Of a stretch of DNA of 64,000 bases, positions 48,077 through 57,403 are shown piece after piece. Positions within the stretch are counted from its first letter, which is position 1, and the number at the start of each line of letters is the position of its first letter. Below the pieces are notes generated by a model that did no database searches, was not told the DNA's origin, and saw nothing but the letters and a program-made list of their open reading frames with translations. This stretch comes from Chloroflexi bacterium UBA6622 (GTDB lineage Bacteria > Chloroflexota > UBA11872), in the NCBI GenBank assembly GCA_002433065.1, contig DJHK01000001.1, positions 1 to 64,000 on the forward strand. The letters are read 5' to 3'. Both the position numbers and the translations under genes were made by a program.

Positions 48077-48990
48077 CCAAGCGTATCCACGTTTCTGTCC
48101 CTGCCTCTTCCGCAAATCTTGGGTGTGGATTTGATACGTACGCGCTGGCACTTGAGCTTCGTGACAGTTATTTGTTCGAACCAGCTTCACACGATGCAAT
48201 CGAGGCGAACGGTAAATTTAAGAACCATGTCCCTAGAGATGTCTTCAGAAATCTCGCGTTCCGCGCTTTTCGAACTCTCGCACCGACGACAGCAGGACCC
48301 TACCTACTAAAGGCGACACGTCATATCCCTCCCCAAGGCGGCTTGGGCGGATCCGCCGGAGCAATTGTAGGCGGCCTTGTAGCCGCAAACATTGCGTTCC
48401 AGCTAGGCCACGATACTCAGGAACTACTTTGGAAAGCAGCTGAACTTGAAGGTCACGCGGATAACGTCGCGGCCGCACTTTTAGGTCAATTGGTCGTTAA
48501 TGTACGTACAGATCAAGAGATCCATGCGGCTCAGATTCCGTTTCCGGATGACATCGGCATTTGCTTAATCGTGCCAAGTTACCGAGTGGCGACGACCAAG
48601 GCCCGTTTGGACCTTCCGAGCACAGTCACGCTCGAAGATGCCATCGCAAATTTGGGTCGCGCATCGCTTTTCCTCGCAGCACTTCAAACCAGTCGATATG
48701 AATTACTGGCGTTGGCTACAGAAGACTTTCTTCACCAACCGTACCGGGCTGAACTGAACCCAGTTCTATTTCCGTGTATTCGGGCGGCTATGGATAAAGG
48801 AGCCTACGGCTCTGCCTTGAGTGGTTCAGGTCCTACTGTCATTGCCCTTGCCCCCCCAGACCACGTTATGCGCGTAGCCGGAGCTATGGCTGATGCCGCA
48901 ACAGAATCGGGCTTTAGCTGCGAAACATACGTAGTTAAGGTTGCAGATCAAGGCCCTATAACTGTCAATGTAGCTGATCAAAAGCCTTGA
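48073..48990 (+). CDS. thrB: Homoserine kinase
   Basis: 305 residues of the GHMP kinase family; phosphorylates homoserine in threonine synthesis. N-terminal VSVPASSANLGCGFDTYALAL is the substrate-binding signature of ThrB, PPQGGLGGSAGAIVGG the ATP-binding glycine loop, and GSALSGSGPTVIALA the C-terminal motif. ATGA overlap with rodA makes this biosynthetic gene part of the elongation cluster, an odd pairing. It is followed by a small inverted repeat and the leader of the purine operon. Confidence 0.94.
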   Translation: MTKRIHVSVPASSANLGCGFDTYALALELRDSYLFEPASHDAIEANGKFKNHVPRDVFRNLAFRAFRTLAPTTAGPYLLKATRHIPPQGGLGGSAGAIVGGLVAANIAFQLGHDTQELLWKAAELEGHADNVAAALLGQLVVNVRTDQEIHAAQIPFPDDIGICLIVPSYRVATTKARLDLPSTVTLEDAIANLGRASLFLAALQTSRYELLALATEDFLHQPYRAELNPVLFPCIRAAMDKGAYGSALSGSGPTVIALAPPDHVMRVAGAMADAATESGFSCETYVVKVADQGPITVNVADQKP

Positions 48991-48992
48991 TC
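48976..48992 (+). promoter_or_regulatory. Inverted repeat GATCAA-n5-TTGATC at the end of thrB
   Basis: A perfect 6-base inverted repeat overlapping the thrB stop and lying just upstream of the TATACT at 49003. It could be an operator covering the -35 region of the purine promoter or a weak transcript end; no T-run follows, which speaks against an intrinsic terminator. Confidence 0.35.
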
Positions 48993-49002
48993 TAAAACTC
49001 CG

Positions 49003-49008
49003 TATACT
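49003..49008 (+). promoter_or_regulatory. Putative -10 box of the guaA-pur operon
   Basis: TATACT matches the -10 consensus at five of six positions. No good -35 hexamer stands 16-18 bases before it; the region instead holds the GATCAA/TTGATC repeat. A start at about 49014-49016 would put the structured leader at the very 5' end of the message. Confidence 0.4.
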
Positions 49009-49013
49009 TGCGT

Positions 49014-49153
49014 TAGGTGGCGTAATGCTGAAGCCTACGGCAGTCCGCCACCGATGGGAGGCAAATTAGAGTGGACGGTGCGCACGCCTGCGCTCAGACC
49101 GTCCTCCCTGCGCACCACGAATTTGCCGAGATTTTCCAGACAAGAGTTCCTCA
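49014..49153 (+). promoter_or_regulatory. Structured RNA leader before guaA, candidate riboswitch or attenuator
   Basis: Pairings read directly: stem A GGTGGCG (49016-49022)/CGCCACC (49046-49052), enclosing TGCTG (49026-49030)/CGGCA (49038-49042); stem B GGCAAATT (49060-49067)/AATTTGCC (49120-49127); stem C GGACGGT (49073-49079)/ACCGTCC (49098-49104) nested in B. Competing pairings are GGTGCGCA (49077-49084)/TGCGCACC (49109-49116) and GGGAGG (49056-49061)/CCTCCC (49103-49108). Mutually exclusive helices of this quality in a 140-base leader of a purine operon are typical of metabolite-sensing RNAs. It does not match the purine, PRPP or ZTP riboswitch consensus as I know them. A separate small RNA is the alternative. 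Confidence 0.55.
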
Positions 49154-50716
49154 ATGGCGATGACGTCGTTCGAAAAAACCGACGATTCAGAGACCATCGT
49201 CGTTGTAGATTTCGGTGCTCAATACAGTCAACTTATCGCACGTAGAGTACGTGAAGTTGGTGTACGAACGTTGATCGTTCCTTCAGGGAATTTCGAAGCT
49301 CTGAATGTCAACAATCTGCGTGGGATCATCCTGTCAGGCGGACCAACCAGTGTCTACGAAGAAGGTGCACCCCAACTCCACGACTCAATCATGAGCACTG
49401 GAGTCCCAATTCTTGGGATTTGCTATGGGATGCAATTGCTGAGTCATGCTCTAGGCGGAACAGTTACACCGGCAGACGACCGGGAGTTTGGTCCCGCCCG
49501 AGCCAAGACTGTTGGTCCGAAACACGAGATTTTTCGCGACCTACCTAACGAACATGATGTTTGGATGAGTCATGGAGACGTAGTCACTTCCGTTCCGGAC
49601 GGTTTCCGAGTCATAGCTGAAACCCCCACATCCCCGATAGCTGCTATTGCAAACGACAGCGGCATCGTTGCGTTCCAGTTCCATCCTGAAGTCCGCCACA
49701 CGAACTACGGGAATGAAATGCTACGCAACTTCGCAATTGACCTTTGTGGGTGTCGAGGAGATTGGAAACCTCAATCGATTTTGGACCGTCGAGTAGCCCA
49801 AATCCGAAAACAAGTTGCGAATGGCCGAGTCATATGTGGCCTCAGTGGAGGCGTGGACAGCAGTGTCACCGCCGCTCTTGTTGAACGTGCTATCGGAGAC
49901 CGACTTACAGCGATATTTATCGACACCGGATTACTTCGAGCCAATGAGGTAGCCGAAGTTCAAGAAGCCTTCCAAGGTGGATTTGATCTTCAGCTTGTAA
50001 CGGTCGATGCCTCCGGAGAATTCATGGATGCGCTCTCCGGGATCCTCGACCCCGAAGAGAAAAGGAAAATTATTGGCGAGCGCTTTGTTCGAGTATTCGA
50101 GAGAGAAGCAAAAAAAATCGAAAATGCGGCATTTCTTGCCCAAGGAACCATCTATCCAGACGTAATCGAAAGCGGGGGCCTACACGGGTCAGCAGCGGTA
50201 ATTAAGAGCCACCATAATGTTGGCGGTCTACCAAAAGACGTTCAGTTTGAACTTGTGGAACCACTTCGTGAGTTGTTTAAAGACGAAGTTCGAGCTCTGG
50301 GAAAAGAGCTTGGCTTACCAGGTGAGTTGGTGTGGCGACAACCGTTCCCTGGGCCTGGTCTCGCCGTAAGAATCATGGGTGAAATTACGCCTGATAAAGT
50401 TTCACTCCTTCAGCGTGCTGACAGAATTTTGCGGGATGAAATCAAAGCAGCAGGTCTAAAAAATCATCCTTCTCAATATTTTGCTGTGCTTCCTGGGGTT
50501 CGAACAGTAGGCGTTATGGGTGATGGAAGAGCTTATGGCCAACTCCTGGGGATTCGCGCAGTTACAACTGACGACTTTATGACAGCTGATTGGGCAAGAA
50601 TTCCGTACGACGTGTTAGGACATATTTCGTCTCGGATTGTGAACGAGATCGAAGATATAACACGGGTTGTTTACGACATTACCCCGAAACCACCAGGAAC
50701 CATTGAATGGGAATAA
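49154..50716 (+). CDS. guaA: GMP synthase (glutamine-hydrolysing)
   Basis: 520 residues; converts XMP to GMP with glutamine and ATP. Class I amidotransferase domain with nucleophile Cys90 in LGICYGMQLL and the HPE triad in FQFHPEVRH; ATP-pyrophosphatase PP-loop GLSGGVDSSVTAAL; C-terminal dimerisation domain ending in TIEWE as usual. The ATG at 49154 has only a weak AAGAG seven bases upstream; an ATG at 49160 is possible. First gene of the purine operon; its end overlaps purD by ten bases. Confidence 0.97.
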   Translation: MAMTSFEKTDDSETIVVVDFGAQYSQLIARRVREVGVRTLIVPSGNFEALNVNNLRGIILSGGPTSVYEEGAPQLHDSIMSTGVPILGICYGMQLLSHALGGTVTPADDREFGPARAKTVGPKHEIFRDLPNEHDVWMSHGDVVTSVPDGFRVIAETPTSPIAAIANDSGIVAFQFHPEVRHTNYGNEMLRNFAIDLCGCRGDWKPQSILDRRVAQIRKQVANGRVICGLSGGVDSSVTAALVERAIGDRLTAIFIDTGLLRANEVAEVQEAFQGGFDLQLVTVDASGEFMDALSGILDPEEKRKIIGERFVRVFEREAKKIENAAFLAQGTIYPDVIESGGLHGSAAVIKSHHNVGGLPKDVQFELVEPLRELFKDEVRALGKELGLPGELVWRQPFPGPGLAVRIMGEITPDKVSLLQRADRILRDEIKAAGLKNHPSQYFAVLPGVRTVGVMGDGRAYGQLLGIRAVTTDDFMTADWARIPYDVLGHISSRIVNEIEDITRVVYDITPKPPGTIEWE

Positions 50717-52008
50717 CAGTATTAGTGGTTGGAAGCGGTGGACGCGAGCATGTTATTTGCTGGCGGATACTACGCGACCGACCAGATGCAAAGATTTACT
50801 GTGCCCCCGGAAACGGCGGCATCGGAACCATCGCCACCCGCGTGCCAATAGACGCTACTGCTATCGAAGATTTAGTGCAATGGGCCAAAACCCAACGACC
50901 AGACCTTGTCATTGTCGGCCCTGAAGAACCAAGCGCGCTTGGATTGGTCGACCAACTTCTATCTGAGGACATTAAAACATTCGGGCCCAGCGCCGCAGCT
51001 GCACAACTAGAAGCCAGTAAAGCCTGGACAAGCTCACTGCTGGAGCGTGAGGGAATTCCGATTCCTAAAACAGCAATCTTTGATGATGCTGCAAACGCCC
51101 ATGGCTACATCGACTCTCGAGATAATCTGGTCGTGGTAAAAGCGGATGGCCTAGCGCTCGGTAAAGGTGTTTTGGTCTGCAGCAATGTTGAGGAAGCTCA
51201 CAGCGCCGTCGATCTGCTCTTAGTAAAACGCAAATTCGGTGATGCAGGATCCCCCATAGTTATCCAGGACCGGTGCTTCGGTCCTGAACTCTCAGTGTTC
51301 GCCCTCTGTGCCGGTACCGATTTCAGGTTGCTCGGTTCAGCTCGAGATTACAAGCGTGCTTACGACGGAAACAAGGGGCCCAACACCGGCGGAATGGGAG
51401 CATACACGCCAGTAACTGACGCTCGACCGCAGCTTATACAAGAAATCGCCGACCGAGTCATCGGTCCAACCCTTGAAGCTACTGCAAGAGCTGGTGCACC
51501 GTTTACCGGCATTCTATACGCCGGAATAATGCTCACCCCAAACGGCCCAGTTGTCATCGAGTTCAACGTGCGTTTAGGAGATCCCGAAGCACAGGTCATA
51601 CTGACCACATCAAGCGGGGACTTTGTTTCGGCAATTGAATCGGCCATTGATGGAAACTTGGAGAAAGTTGACGTTGCTCCAAATGGGTCAGCAGCAGTTT
51701 GCGTAGTACTGGCCTCAAATGGGTATCCGAACGACTATGTAAAAGGCCATGAAATCATTGGTCTTGATGATCTACCGAATGGCGCGCTAGCGTTTCATGC
51801 TGGAACCGAAACCATCTCGGGATCGGTCTACACGGCGGGCGGGCGGGTACTGAGCGTCGTCGGGCATTCCGATAATATCGACTCGGCGAAACGATTGGCT
51901 TATCAAGCAGCAAGACAAATTACATTTAAGGGTGTACATATGCGTACTGATATTGCGACATCTGAACTTTCGACACTTACCGACACCAATGGCGAAAGAC
52001 TGAAATGA
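50707..52008 (+). CDS. purD: Phosphoribosylamine-glycine ligase
   Basis: 433 residues, ATP-grasp enzyme making glycinamide ribonucleotide, second step of purine synthesis. VLVVGSGGREHVICW at the N-terminus, VVVKADGLALGKGV for ATP binding, GPNTGGMGAYTPV as the PurD signature, and FNVRLGDPEAQVIL for metal binding. ATG within the end of guaA; its TGA overlaps the purB ATG. Confidence 0.97.
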   Translation: MGITVLVVGSGGREHVICWRILRDRPDAKIYCAPGNGGIGTIATRVPIDATAIEDLVQWAKTQRPDLVIVGPEEPSALGLVDQLLSEDIKTFGPSAAAAQLEASKAWTSSLLEREGIPIPKTAIFDDAANAHGYIDSRDNLVVVKADGLALGKGVLVCSNVEEAHSAVDLLLVKRKFGDAGSPIVIQDRCFGPELSVFALCAGTDFRLLGSARDYKRAYDGNKGPNTGGMGAYTPVTDARPQLIQEIADRVIGPTLEATARAGAPFTGILYAGIMLTPNGPVVIEFNVRLGDPEAQVILTTSSGDFVSAIESAIDGNLEKVDVAPNGSAAVCVVLASNGYPNDYVKGHEIIGLDDLPNGALAFHAGTETISGSVYTAGGRVLSVVGHSDNIDSAKRLAYQAARQITFKGVHMRTDIATSELSTLTDTNGERLK

Positions 52009-53345
52009 TCCCGAGATACTCACGACCCGAAATGACCAGCATTTGGGAACGTCAGTTGTACTTCGAAAAACAGCGAGAAGTAGAGCTTGCTGCTGTAAAC
52101 GCATGGGCCCGTGATGGCCGTATCCCAAAAGCCGATGCGACCAAGTTGATGGCCGCGTCATTCACACTTGAACGAATTGACGAACTTGAAAAAGTTAATG
52201 ATCACGAAACCAATGCGTTCGTTGACGCACTTGCAGAGTCAGTGGGTCCAGAATCACGTTGGTTGCATCTTGGCCTTACGTCAAGCGATGTCCTTGACAC
52301 CGGTCTTGCTCTTCAACTGACCGACGCAGCTGACTTACTCGAAAAGCGACTGGAAGATCTTGAAGCTGCCCTAGTTCGTCAGGCCGTAACTCACAAACAT
52401 ACGCTTATGATTGGCCGTAGCCATGGCGTACACGCCGAACCCATCACTTTCGGTCTAAAGATTTTAATCTGGGTTGATGAGGTACGCCGACATCGAAAGC
52501 GGTTACAAGACGCGAGATCTGGAATAGCCGTAGGTAAGATTTCAGGATCGGTTGGGACACACGCAAACGTACCACCCCACGTCGAAGAATGGACTTGTGT
52601 AGCTCTTGGCCTTGCGGTTGCACCGGTATCGAACCAGATTCTTCAGCGTGACCGACATGCCCACTTTGTGTCGACACTAGCGATCATTGCATGTTCGCTC
52701 GACAAATTTTCCACCGAACTCCGATCGTTACAACGGACGGAAATTCGTGAAGCCGAAGAGCCTTTTGAAGCCGGGAGGCACGGCTCATCTTCAATGCCAC
52801 ACAAAAGGAATCCTTCCAGGCTGGAGCGAACCTCAGGCCTTGCACGCGTGCTCCGTGCGCACGCCCAAGTAGCATTGGAAAATGTCACCCTCTGGCATGA
52901 ACGTGATATCAGCCATTCCTCGGCTGAACGGGTAATTTTGCCCGACGCCTGTATCGCCTTGGACTACATGCTTTGGCTGTTTACCACGGTCGTATCCGAC
53001 TTACGGGTCTATCCTGACCGTATGGCCGCCAACGTCGAGATGACCAGCGGCCTAATTTACTCGCAGGGGATAATGCTGGCATTAGTACATGCCGGAATGT
53101 CACGGCAAGAGGCCTATGAGAAGGTTCAGAAACATGCCCTTGATGCATGGGATCAGGGTGCCAATTTCAAGGAGGCAGTATGTGAGGACCAAGCGATATG
53201 TGAGCTTCTGACAGAAGAAAGCCTCGCAAGCATATTCAGCCCAGATCCGCACCTTCGCTGGATCGAATCAGCTTTTGAACGCATGAACATCCAGCATGTA
53301 TCCAACTCGACCCCTGAGTCGATCTCCGAGGTGACTACACCATGA
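52005..53345 (+). CDS. purB: Adenylosuccinate lyase
   Basis: 446 residues, the fumarase/aspartase-fold lyase that acts on SAICAR and on adenylosuccinate. HLGLTSSDVLDT near residue 90, GRSHGVHAEPITFG with the active-site His, and the signature SSSMPHKRNPSRLE. Coupled by ATGA overlaps to purD and purC, so it is translated as part of the pathway. Confidence 0.97.
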   Translation: MIPRYSRPEMTSIWERQLYFEKQREVELAAVNAWARDGRIPKADATKLMAASFTLERIDELEKVNDHETNAFVDALAESVGPESRWLHLGLTSSDVLDTGLALQLTDAADLLEKRLEDLEAALVRQAVTHKHTLMIGRSHGVHAEPITFGLKILIWVDEVRRHRKRLQDARSGIAVGKISGSVGTHANVPPHVEEWTCVALGLAVAPVSNQILQRDRHAHFVSTLAIIACSLDKFSTELRSLQRTEIREAEEPFEAGRHGSSSMPHKRNPSRLERTSGLARVLRAHAQVALENVTLWHERDISHSSAERVILPDACIALDYMLWLFTTVVSDLRVYPDRMAANVEMTSGLIYSQGIMLALVHAGMSRQEAYEKVQKHALDAWDQGANFKEAVCEDQAICELLTEESLASIFSPDPHLRWIESAFERMNIQHVSNSTPESISEVTTP

Positions 53346-54217
53346 CCGAAACCGTTTCTGAAACCCATTTGCCAGGCCTCGAGCTTTTGAACCGAGGAAA
53401 AGTTCGAGACATTTATGATCTTGGCGAGCAACTATTAATCGTTACTACAGACCGGATCTCAGCGTTTGACCATATATTGCCGGACCCAATACCTGGGAAG
53501 GGCCAAGTGCTCACTGCTATGTCCGAACACTGGTTCGGTATTACCAAGCACATCGTCCCAAACCACCTCATCACAACCGATGTGGACTCTATGGGTCCAA
53601 AAGTGTCACCACATCGAGAGACCTTACGCGGACGAACAATGCTTGTTCACAAAGCTGATCGAATCGACGCTGAGTGCGTAGCCAGGGGGTACATCACCGG
53701 ATCCGGCTGGCTGGATTATCAACGAGATCAATCGATCTGCGGTATTTCACTGCCCGAGGGAATGATCGAGGCTGAACCATTTGAAGAAACTCTCTTCACA
53801 CCAGCAACCAAGGCTGAAACCGGTCACGACGAAAACATAGGGTTCGATGCCTTAAAAGAAATCGTAGGGAACGTTGCCCACGAGCTACGCGATCTCACAC
53901 TTGCCGTCTATGAATTTGGACGCGACTTTGCCAAAGCTCGCGGAATCATCGTGGCTGATACAAAATTCGAGTTCGGATACGTCAATGGGGAAGTTACGCT
54001 AATCGACGAAATCCTAACCCCAGATTCATCACGGTTTTGGGGAATGGACGAATATCAAGTAGGAATGTCACCCCCAAGCTTCGACAAACAAATCGTTCGA
54101 AATCATTTGATCGATATTAAGTGGGATCAGGAACCTCCGGTGCCAAGATTGTCTGAAGATGTGATTCAGCAGACTACGGCACGCTATAGAGAAATTCAGG
54201 GGCTTTTAACCAAGTGA
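53342..54217 (+). CDS. purC: SAICAR synthetase
   Basis: 291 residues; joins aspartate to CAIR. NRGKVRDIYDLGEQLLIVTT is near the N-terminus, VECVARGYITGSGW is represented by DAECVARGYITGSGW, and LIDEILTPDSSRFW is the PurC signature. Larger than the ~240-residue E. coli enzyme, like the longer bacterial/eukaryotic-type group. Overlaps purB and purS by four bases each. Its substrate CAIR needs PurE/PurK, whose genes are not in this operon. Confidence 0.96.
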   Translation: MTETVSETHLPGLELLNRGKVRDIYDLGEQLLIVTTDRISAFDHILPDPIPGKGQVLTAMSEHWFGITKHIVPNHLITTDVDSMGPKVSPHRETLRGRTMLVHKADRIDAECVARGYITGSGWLDYQRDQSICGISLPEGMIEAEPFEETLFTPATKAETGHDENIGFDALKEIVGNVAHELRDLTLAVYEFGRDFAKARGIIVADTKFEFGYVNGEVTLIDEILTPDSSRFWGMDEYQVGMSPPSFDKQIVRNHLIDIKWDQEPPVPRLSEDVIQQTTARYREIQGLLTK

Positions 54218-54501
54218 CATGCAAGCTCTATAAAGCACGGATAGTCATCCAGCTCAACGAGGGCGTCAATGATCCACAGGGTCTGACGGTTCGCGACAGC
54301 TTGCATGAGCTCGGCTTTGCTCAGGTTCGCAATGTTCGTATAGGAAAAATGATCACGGTTGAGGTTGCAGCCACCAATACTGACGAAGCCCGAGGTTTTG
54401 TTACGGCGATGTGCAGCGACCTATTGGCCAACCCTGTCATAGAGTCCTTTGAAATCGAGACGTTGGAACTGGTATCCGAAGAAGTTGAAACAAGCCCGTG
54501 A
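54214..54501 (+). CDS. purS: Phosphoribosylformylglycinamidine synthase subunit PurS
   Basis: 95 residues, the small bridging subunit of the PurSQL complex. KARIVIQLNEGVNDPQG at the N-terminus and RDSLHELGFAQVRNVRIGK match the family, which dimerises and links PurL to PurQ for ammonia transfer. GTG start in a GTGA overlap with purC; ends in a GTGA overlap with purQ. Confidence 0.95.
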   Translation: MTCKLYKARIVIQLNEGVNDPQGLTVRDSLHELGFAQVRNVRIGKMITVEVAATNTDEARGFVTAMCSDLLANPVIESFEIETLELVSEEVETSP

Positions 54502-55193
54502 AAGCAGCTGTGGTCGTATTCCCTGGCAGCAACTGCGATGCAGACACCTTGTACGTTCTTAAAAACCTCCTAGGTATAGATGCTCGATACGTGTGGCATG
54601 GAGAAAACTGCCTCCACGAAAACACTGATCTCGTGGTTTTGCCTGGAGGCTTTAGCCATGGCGACTATCTCCGTACCGGAGCAATGGCGGCACGCGCACC
54701 CATCATGACTGCCGTCCGAAATCACGCTGCATACGGAAAACCTGTATTAGGCATCTGTAACGGATTCCAGATTCTCCTTGAGGCCGGGCTTTTGCCTGGA
54801 GCCATGCTCCCAAATACGAGTACCCAGTTCCGATGCGAATGGGTGCACATCCGCGTGGAATCCCTCGAAACGCCTTTCAGTTCTACGTGCCGGCCCGAGC
54901 AAGTCCTGCGTCTTCCAATCGCCCACGGCGAAGGCAATTACGTTATTGACCACGATGGCCTTTCAGAATTGCAAGACCAGGAACGGATTGTGTACCGGTA
55001 TACAACTGCTGAGGGCATTGATTCGCCCGATGCAAATCCAAACGGATCGATGGATAACATCGCTGGAATTTGCAGCAGTGACCGAAATGTTGTCGGGATG
55101 ATGCCACATCCGGAACGAGCCTCTGAAGAAAGCTTGGGCAGCCAGGACGGCCTAACAATTTGGGAATCAGTCCTGGATGGGATGGGCGATTGA
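54498..55193 (+). CDS. purQ: Phosphoribosylformylglycinamidine synthase glutaminase subunit PurQ
   Basis: 231 residues, class I glutamine amidotransferase supplying ammonia to Pur[33 protein letters not shown], the nucleophile in [10 protein letters not shown], and the HPE-type end [11 protein letters not shown] are all present. GTG start coupled to purS; its stop overlaps the chosen purL start. Confidence 0.96.
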   Translation: MKAAVVVFPGSNCDADTLYVLKNLLGIDARYVWHGENCLHENTDLVVLPGGFSHGDYLRTGAMAARAPIMTAVRNHAAYGKPVLGICNGFQILLEAGLLPGAMLPNTSTQFRCEWVHIRVESLETPFSSTCRPEQVLRLPIAHGEGNYVIDHDGLSELQDQERIVYRYTTAEGIDSPDANPNGSMDNIAGICSSDRNVVGMMPHPERASEESLGSQDGLTIWESVLDGMGD

Positions 55194-57403
55194 CAAACAA
55201 TAGTGAACACTCGCTACCCACGGATGCAGAGCTTCGGGAAGTCGCGCTTACACGTGATGAATACAAACGGGCTACCGATCTACTCGGCCGTCAGCCAAAC
55301 CAGATTGAACTCGGAATCATCGGCGGAATGTGGAGTGAGCATTGCGGCTACAAGCATTCGCGTCCTCTTCTCAAACGATTACCTGGTGACGGTGATCAGG
55401 TATTAATTGGAGCCGGCGAAGAAAACGCTGGGGCCGTCGACATAGGTGACGGGCTGGCCATTGTGATGAAAATTGAGAGTCACAACCACCCCAGCGCAGT
55501 AGAGCCTTTTCAGGGGGCAGCGACAGGCGTCGGCGGAATCTTGCGTGACATCTTTACCATGGGTGCCCGTCCCATCGCTCTTCTAGACAGCCTGCGGTTC
55601 GGTCCCCTTGATGACCAGAGAGGCCGCTACCTCGCGAACGGCATTGTTGGGGGCGTGGCCTGGTACGGAAACTGCATGGGTATACCGACTGTGGGGGGCG
55701 AGGTTTCGATTAATAAGTGCTATCGGGGCAACCCACTTGTAAACGCTATGTGCGTTGGAATCATTGAACACGAGAAGCTCACAAGCGCCACAGCTAAGGG
55801 TTCTGGCAACCAGTTGATTCTCGTAGGCGCTGATACTGGCCGAGATGGCATTCACGGGGCAACGTTCGCTTCAGTAGATGACCCGGAAGCCTCGCATCGT
55901 GGTGTGGTGCAGGTCGGCAACCCATTCATGGAAAAACTTTTGCTCGAAGCATGTCTTGAAGCTCTTCAAACAAACACCGTGGTCGGGCTTCAGGATCTGG
56001 GAGCAACAGGCCTGACCAGTTCTTCGGTGGAATCGGCTGGCCGCGGTGGAGGCGGAGTAGCAATACAGGTGGACAAAATCGCGCGCCGTGCAGATGGCAT
56101 GAGTCCCTATGAACTCATGCTTAGTGAAAGCCAAGAACGAATGCTCGTCGTAGCGAAGCGTGGAGATGTAAGCAAGTTGCAGAGTGTTTTCTCACGATGG
56201 GGGCTTCATAGTGACGTAATCGGGGAGGTTATTAGCACGCCTAATCTTGAAGTCTTGGACGGCGATATCCACGTGGCTTCAATCCCAATCGACATGTTAG
56301 TAAACGCTCCCACATATAGTTTTCCTGTCGAACGCCCACGATATCTGGATGAAACCAGCTCGTTTTCTAAGGACTTGATTCCAGATGTGGTCGACCCAAC
56401 AGCGACATTCCTCAAAATGCTCGCAAGCCCTAACATCGCAAGCCGACAGCCGATTTATCAGCAATACGATCATATGGTTGGAACAAACACGATTATTGCT
56501 CCGGGTGGGGATGCCGCATTGCTTCGCGTAAAAGGGACAGAAAAAGCCATAGCCGTGGCTACGGACGGCAACGGCCGAACAACGTTCCTTGAACCTTTCG
56601 TCGGTGGAGCTTCTGCCGTCGCCGAGGCAGCTCGCAATATCTCCTGTACTGGAGCAGTTCCGATCGCGCTAACGAACTGTCTGAACTTTGGCTCTCCAGA
56701 ACAACCCACCGCCTATTACCAACTGTCTCAGGCAATCGATGGTATGGCTGCTGCAAGTACTGCCTTGGGAACTCCCGTGATCAGTGGAAACGTCAGCCTA
56801 TACAACGAGTCCGACGGTGAATCGATCTGGCCAACTCCAATAGTGGGAGCACTCGGGATCCTGAACAACCTAGAGAAAAGATGCCAGATTGGATTCGCAT
56901 GCAGCGGTGACGAGATCGCCGTGCTTGGTGCCGGAACCCCTGAGTTGGATGGAAGCGAATATCTCTCGGTTATCCATGATGTCGTTGCAGGAATCCCAAA
57001 ACTTGTCCTGAGTGACGAACTGGCACTTCAGCGCCTAGTACGGGAATTGATCAGCGCACAACTACTCGCTTCCGCCCACGATTGTGCAGACGGAGGATTA
57101 GCTATCGCCCTAGCTGAATCAGCATTCGCTGGCGGCGTCGGAGTACGGGCCGAAAGCCTGCATACCAAGCATCGAATCGACGAAATGCTCTTCGGCGAAT
57201 CCCAATCCAGAATTGTTGTCAGTTATTCCAGCGGCGCAGGTCCAGCCGTCGCAGCCGCTGCTGCAACAGCTGGTGTTCCATTCTTTCAGCTTGGGAACGT
57301 TGGCGGTGACCGATTGCTGATCGGGCCAATAGATGTAGCCCTTACAGACGCCGAGTCAGACTGGACTAACGGCCTTAGGCTGGCGCTCGCCGGAAATGCG
57401 TAA
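55190..57403 (+). CDS. purL: Phosphoribosylformylglycinamidine synthase subunit PurL
   Basis: 737 residues, size of the small (PurSQL-type) PurL. The TTG at 55190 is chosen because it makes a four-base TTGA overlap with purQ like the other junctions and has GGATGG before it; an in-frame TTG at 55160 gives ten more residues unlike the family. [38 protein letters not shown] and [17 protein letters not shown] are the ATP and substrate motifs. Its end overlaps purF by eight bases. Confidence 0.95.
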   Translation: MTNNSEHSLPTDAELREVALTRDEYKRATDLLGRQPNQIELGIIGGMWSEHCGYKHSRPLLKRLPGDGDQVLIGAGEENAGAVDIGDGLAIVMKIESHNHPSAVEPFQGAATGVGGILRDIFTMGARPIALLDSLRFGPLDDQRGRYLANGIVGGVAWYGNCMGIPTVGGEVSINKCYRGNPLVNAMCVGIIEHEKLTSATAKGSGNQLILVGADTGRDGIHGATFASVDDPEASHRGVVQVGNPFMEKLLLEACLEALQTNTVVGLQDLGATGLTSSSVESAGRGGGGVAIQVDKIARRADGMSPYELMLSESQERMLVVAKRGDVSKLQSVFSRWGLHSDVIGEVISTPNLEVLDGDIHVASIPIDMLVNAPTYSFPVERPRYLDETSSFSKDLIPDVVDPTATFLKMLASPNIASRQPIYQQYDHMVGTNTIIAPGGDAALLRVKGTEKAIAVATDGNGRTTFLEPFVGGASAVAEAARNISCTGAVPIALTNCLNFGSPEQPTAYYQLSQAIDGMAAASTALGTPVISGNVSLYNESDGESIWPTPIVGALGILNNLEKRCQIGFACSGDEIAVLGAGTPELDGSEYLSVIHDVVAGIPKLVLSDELALQRLVRELISAQLLASAHDCADGGLAIALAESAFAGGVGVRAESLHTKHRIDEMLFGESQSRIVVSYSSGAGPAVAAAAATAGVPFFQLGNVGGDRLLIGPIDVALTDAESDWTNGLRLALAGNA

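Noticed and set aside
49014..49153. ZTP, guanine or PRPP riboswitch, T-box, 6S or SRP RNA as identity of the guaA leader
   Set aside because: Some words look similar (CCACCG, GGGAG), but the conserved cores and their order (for example the ZTP CCGGGGAGC with a distal GCCTGGGC, or the T-box AGGGTGG-ACCGCG) are not present.
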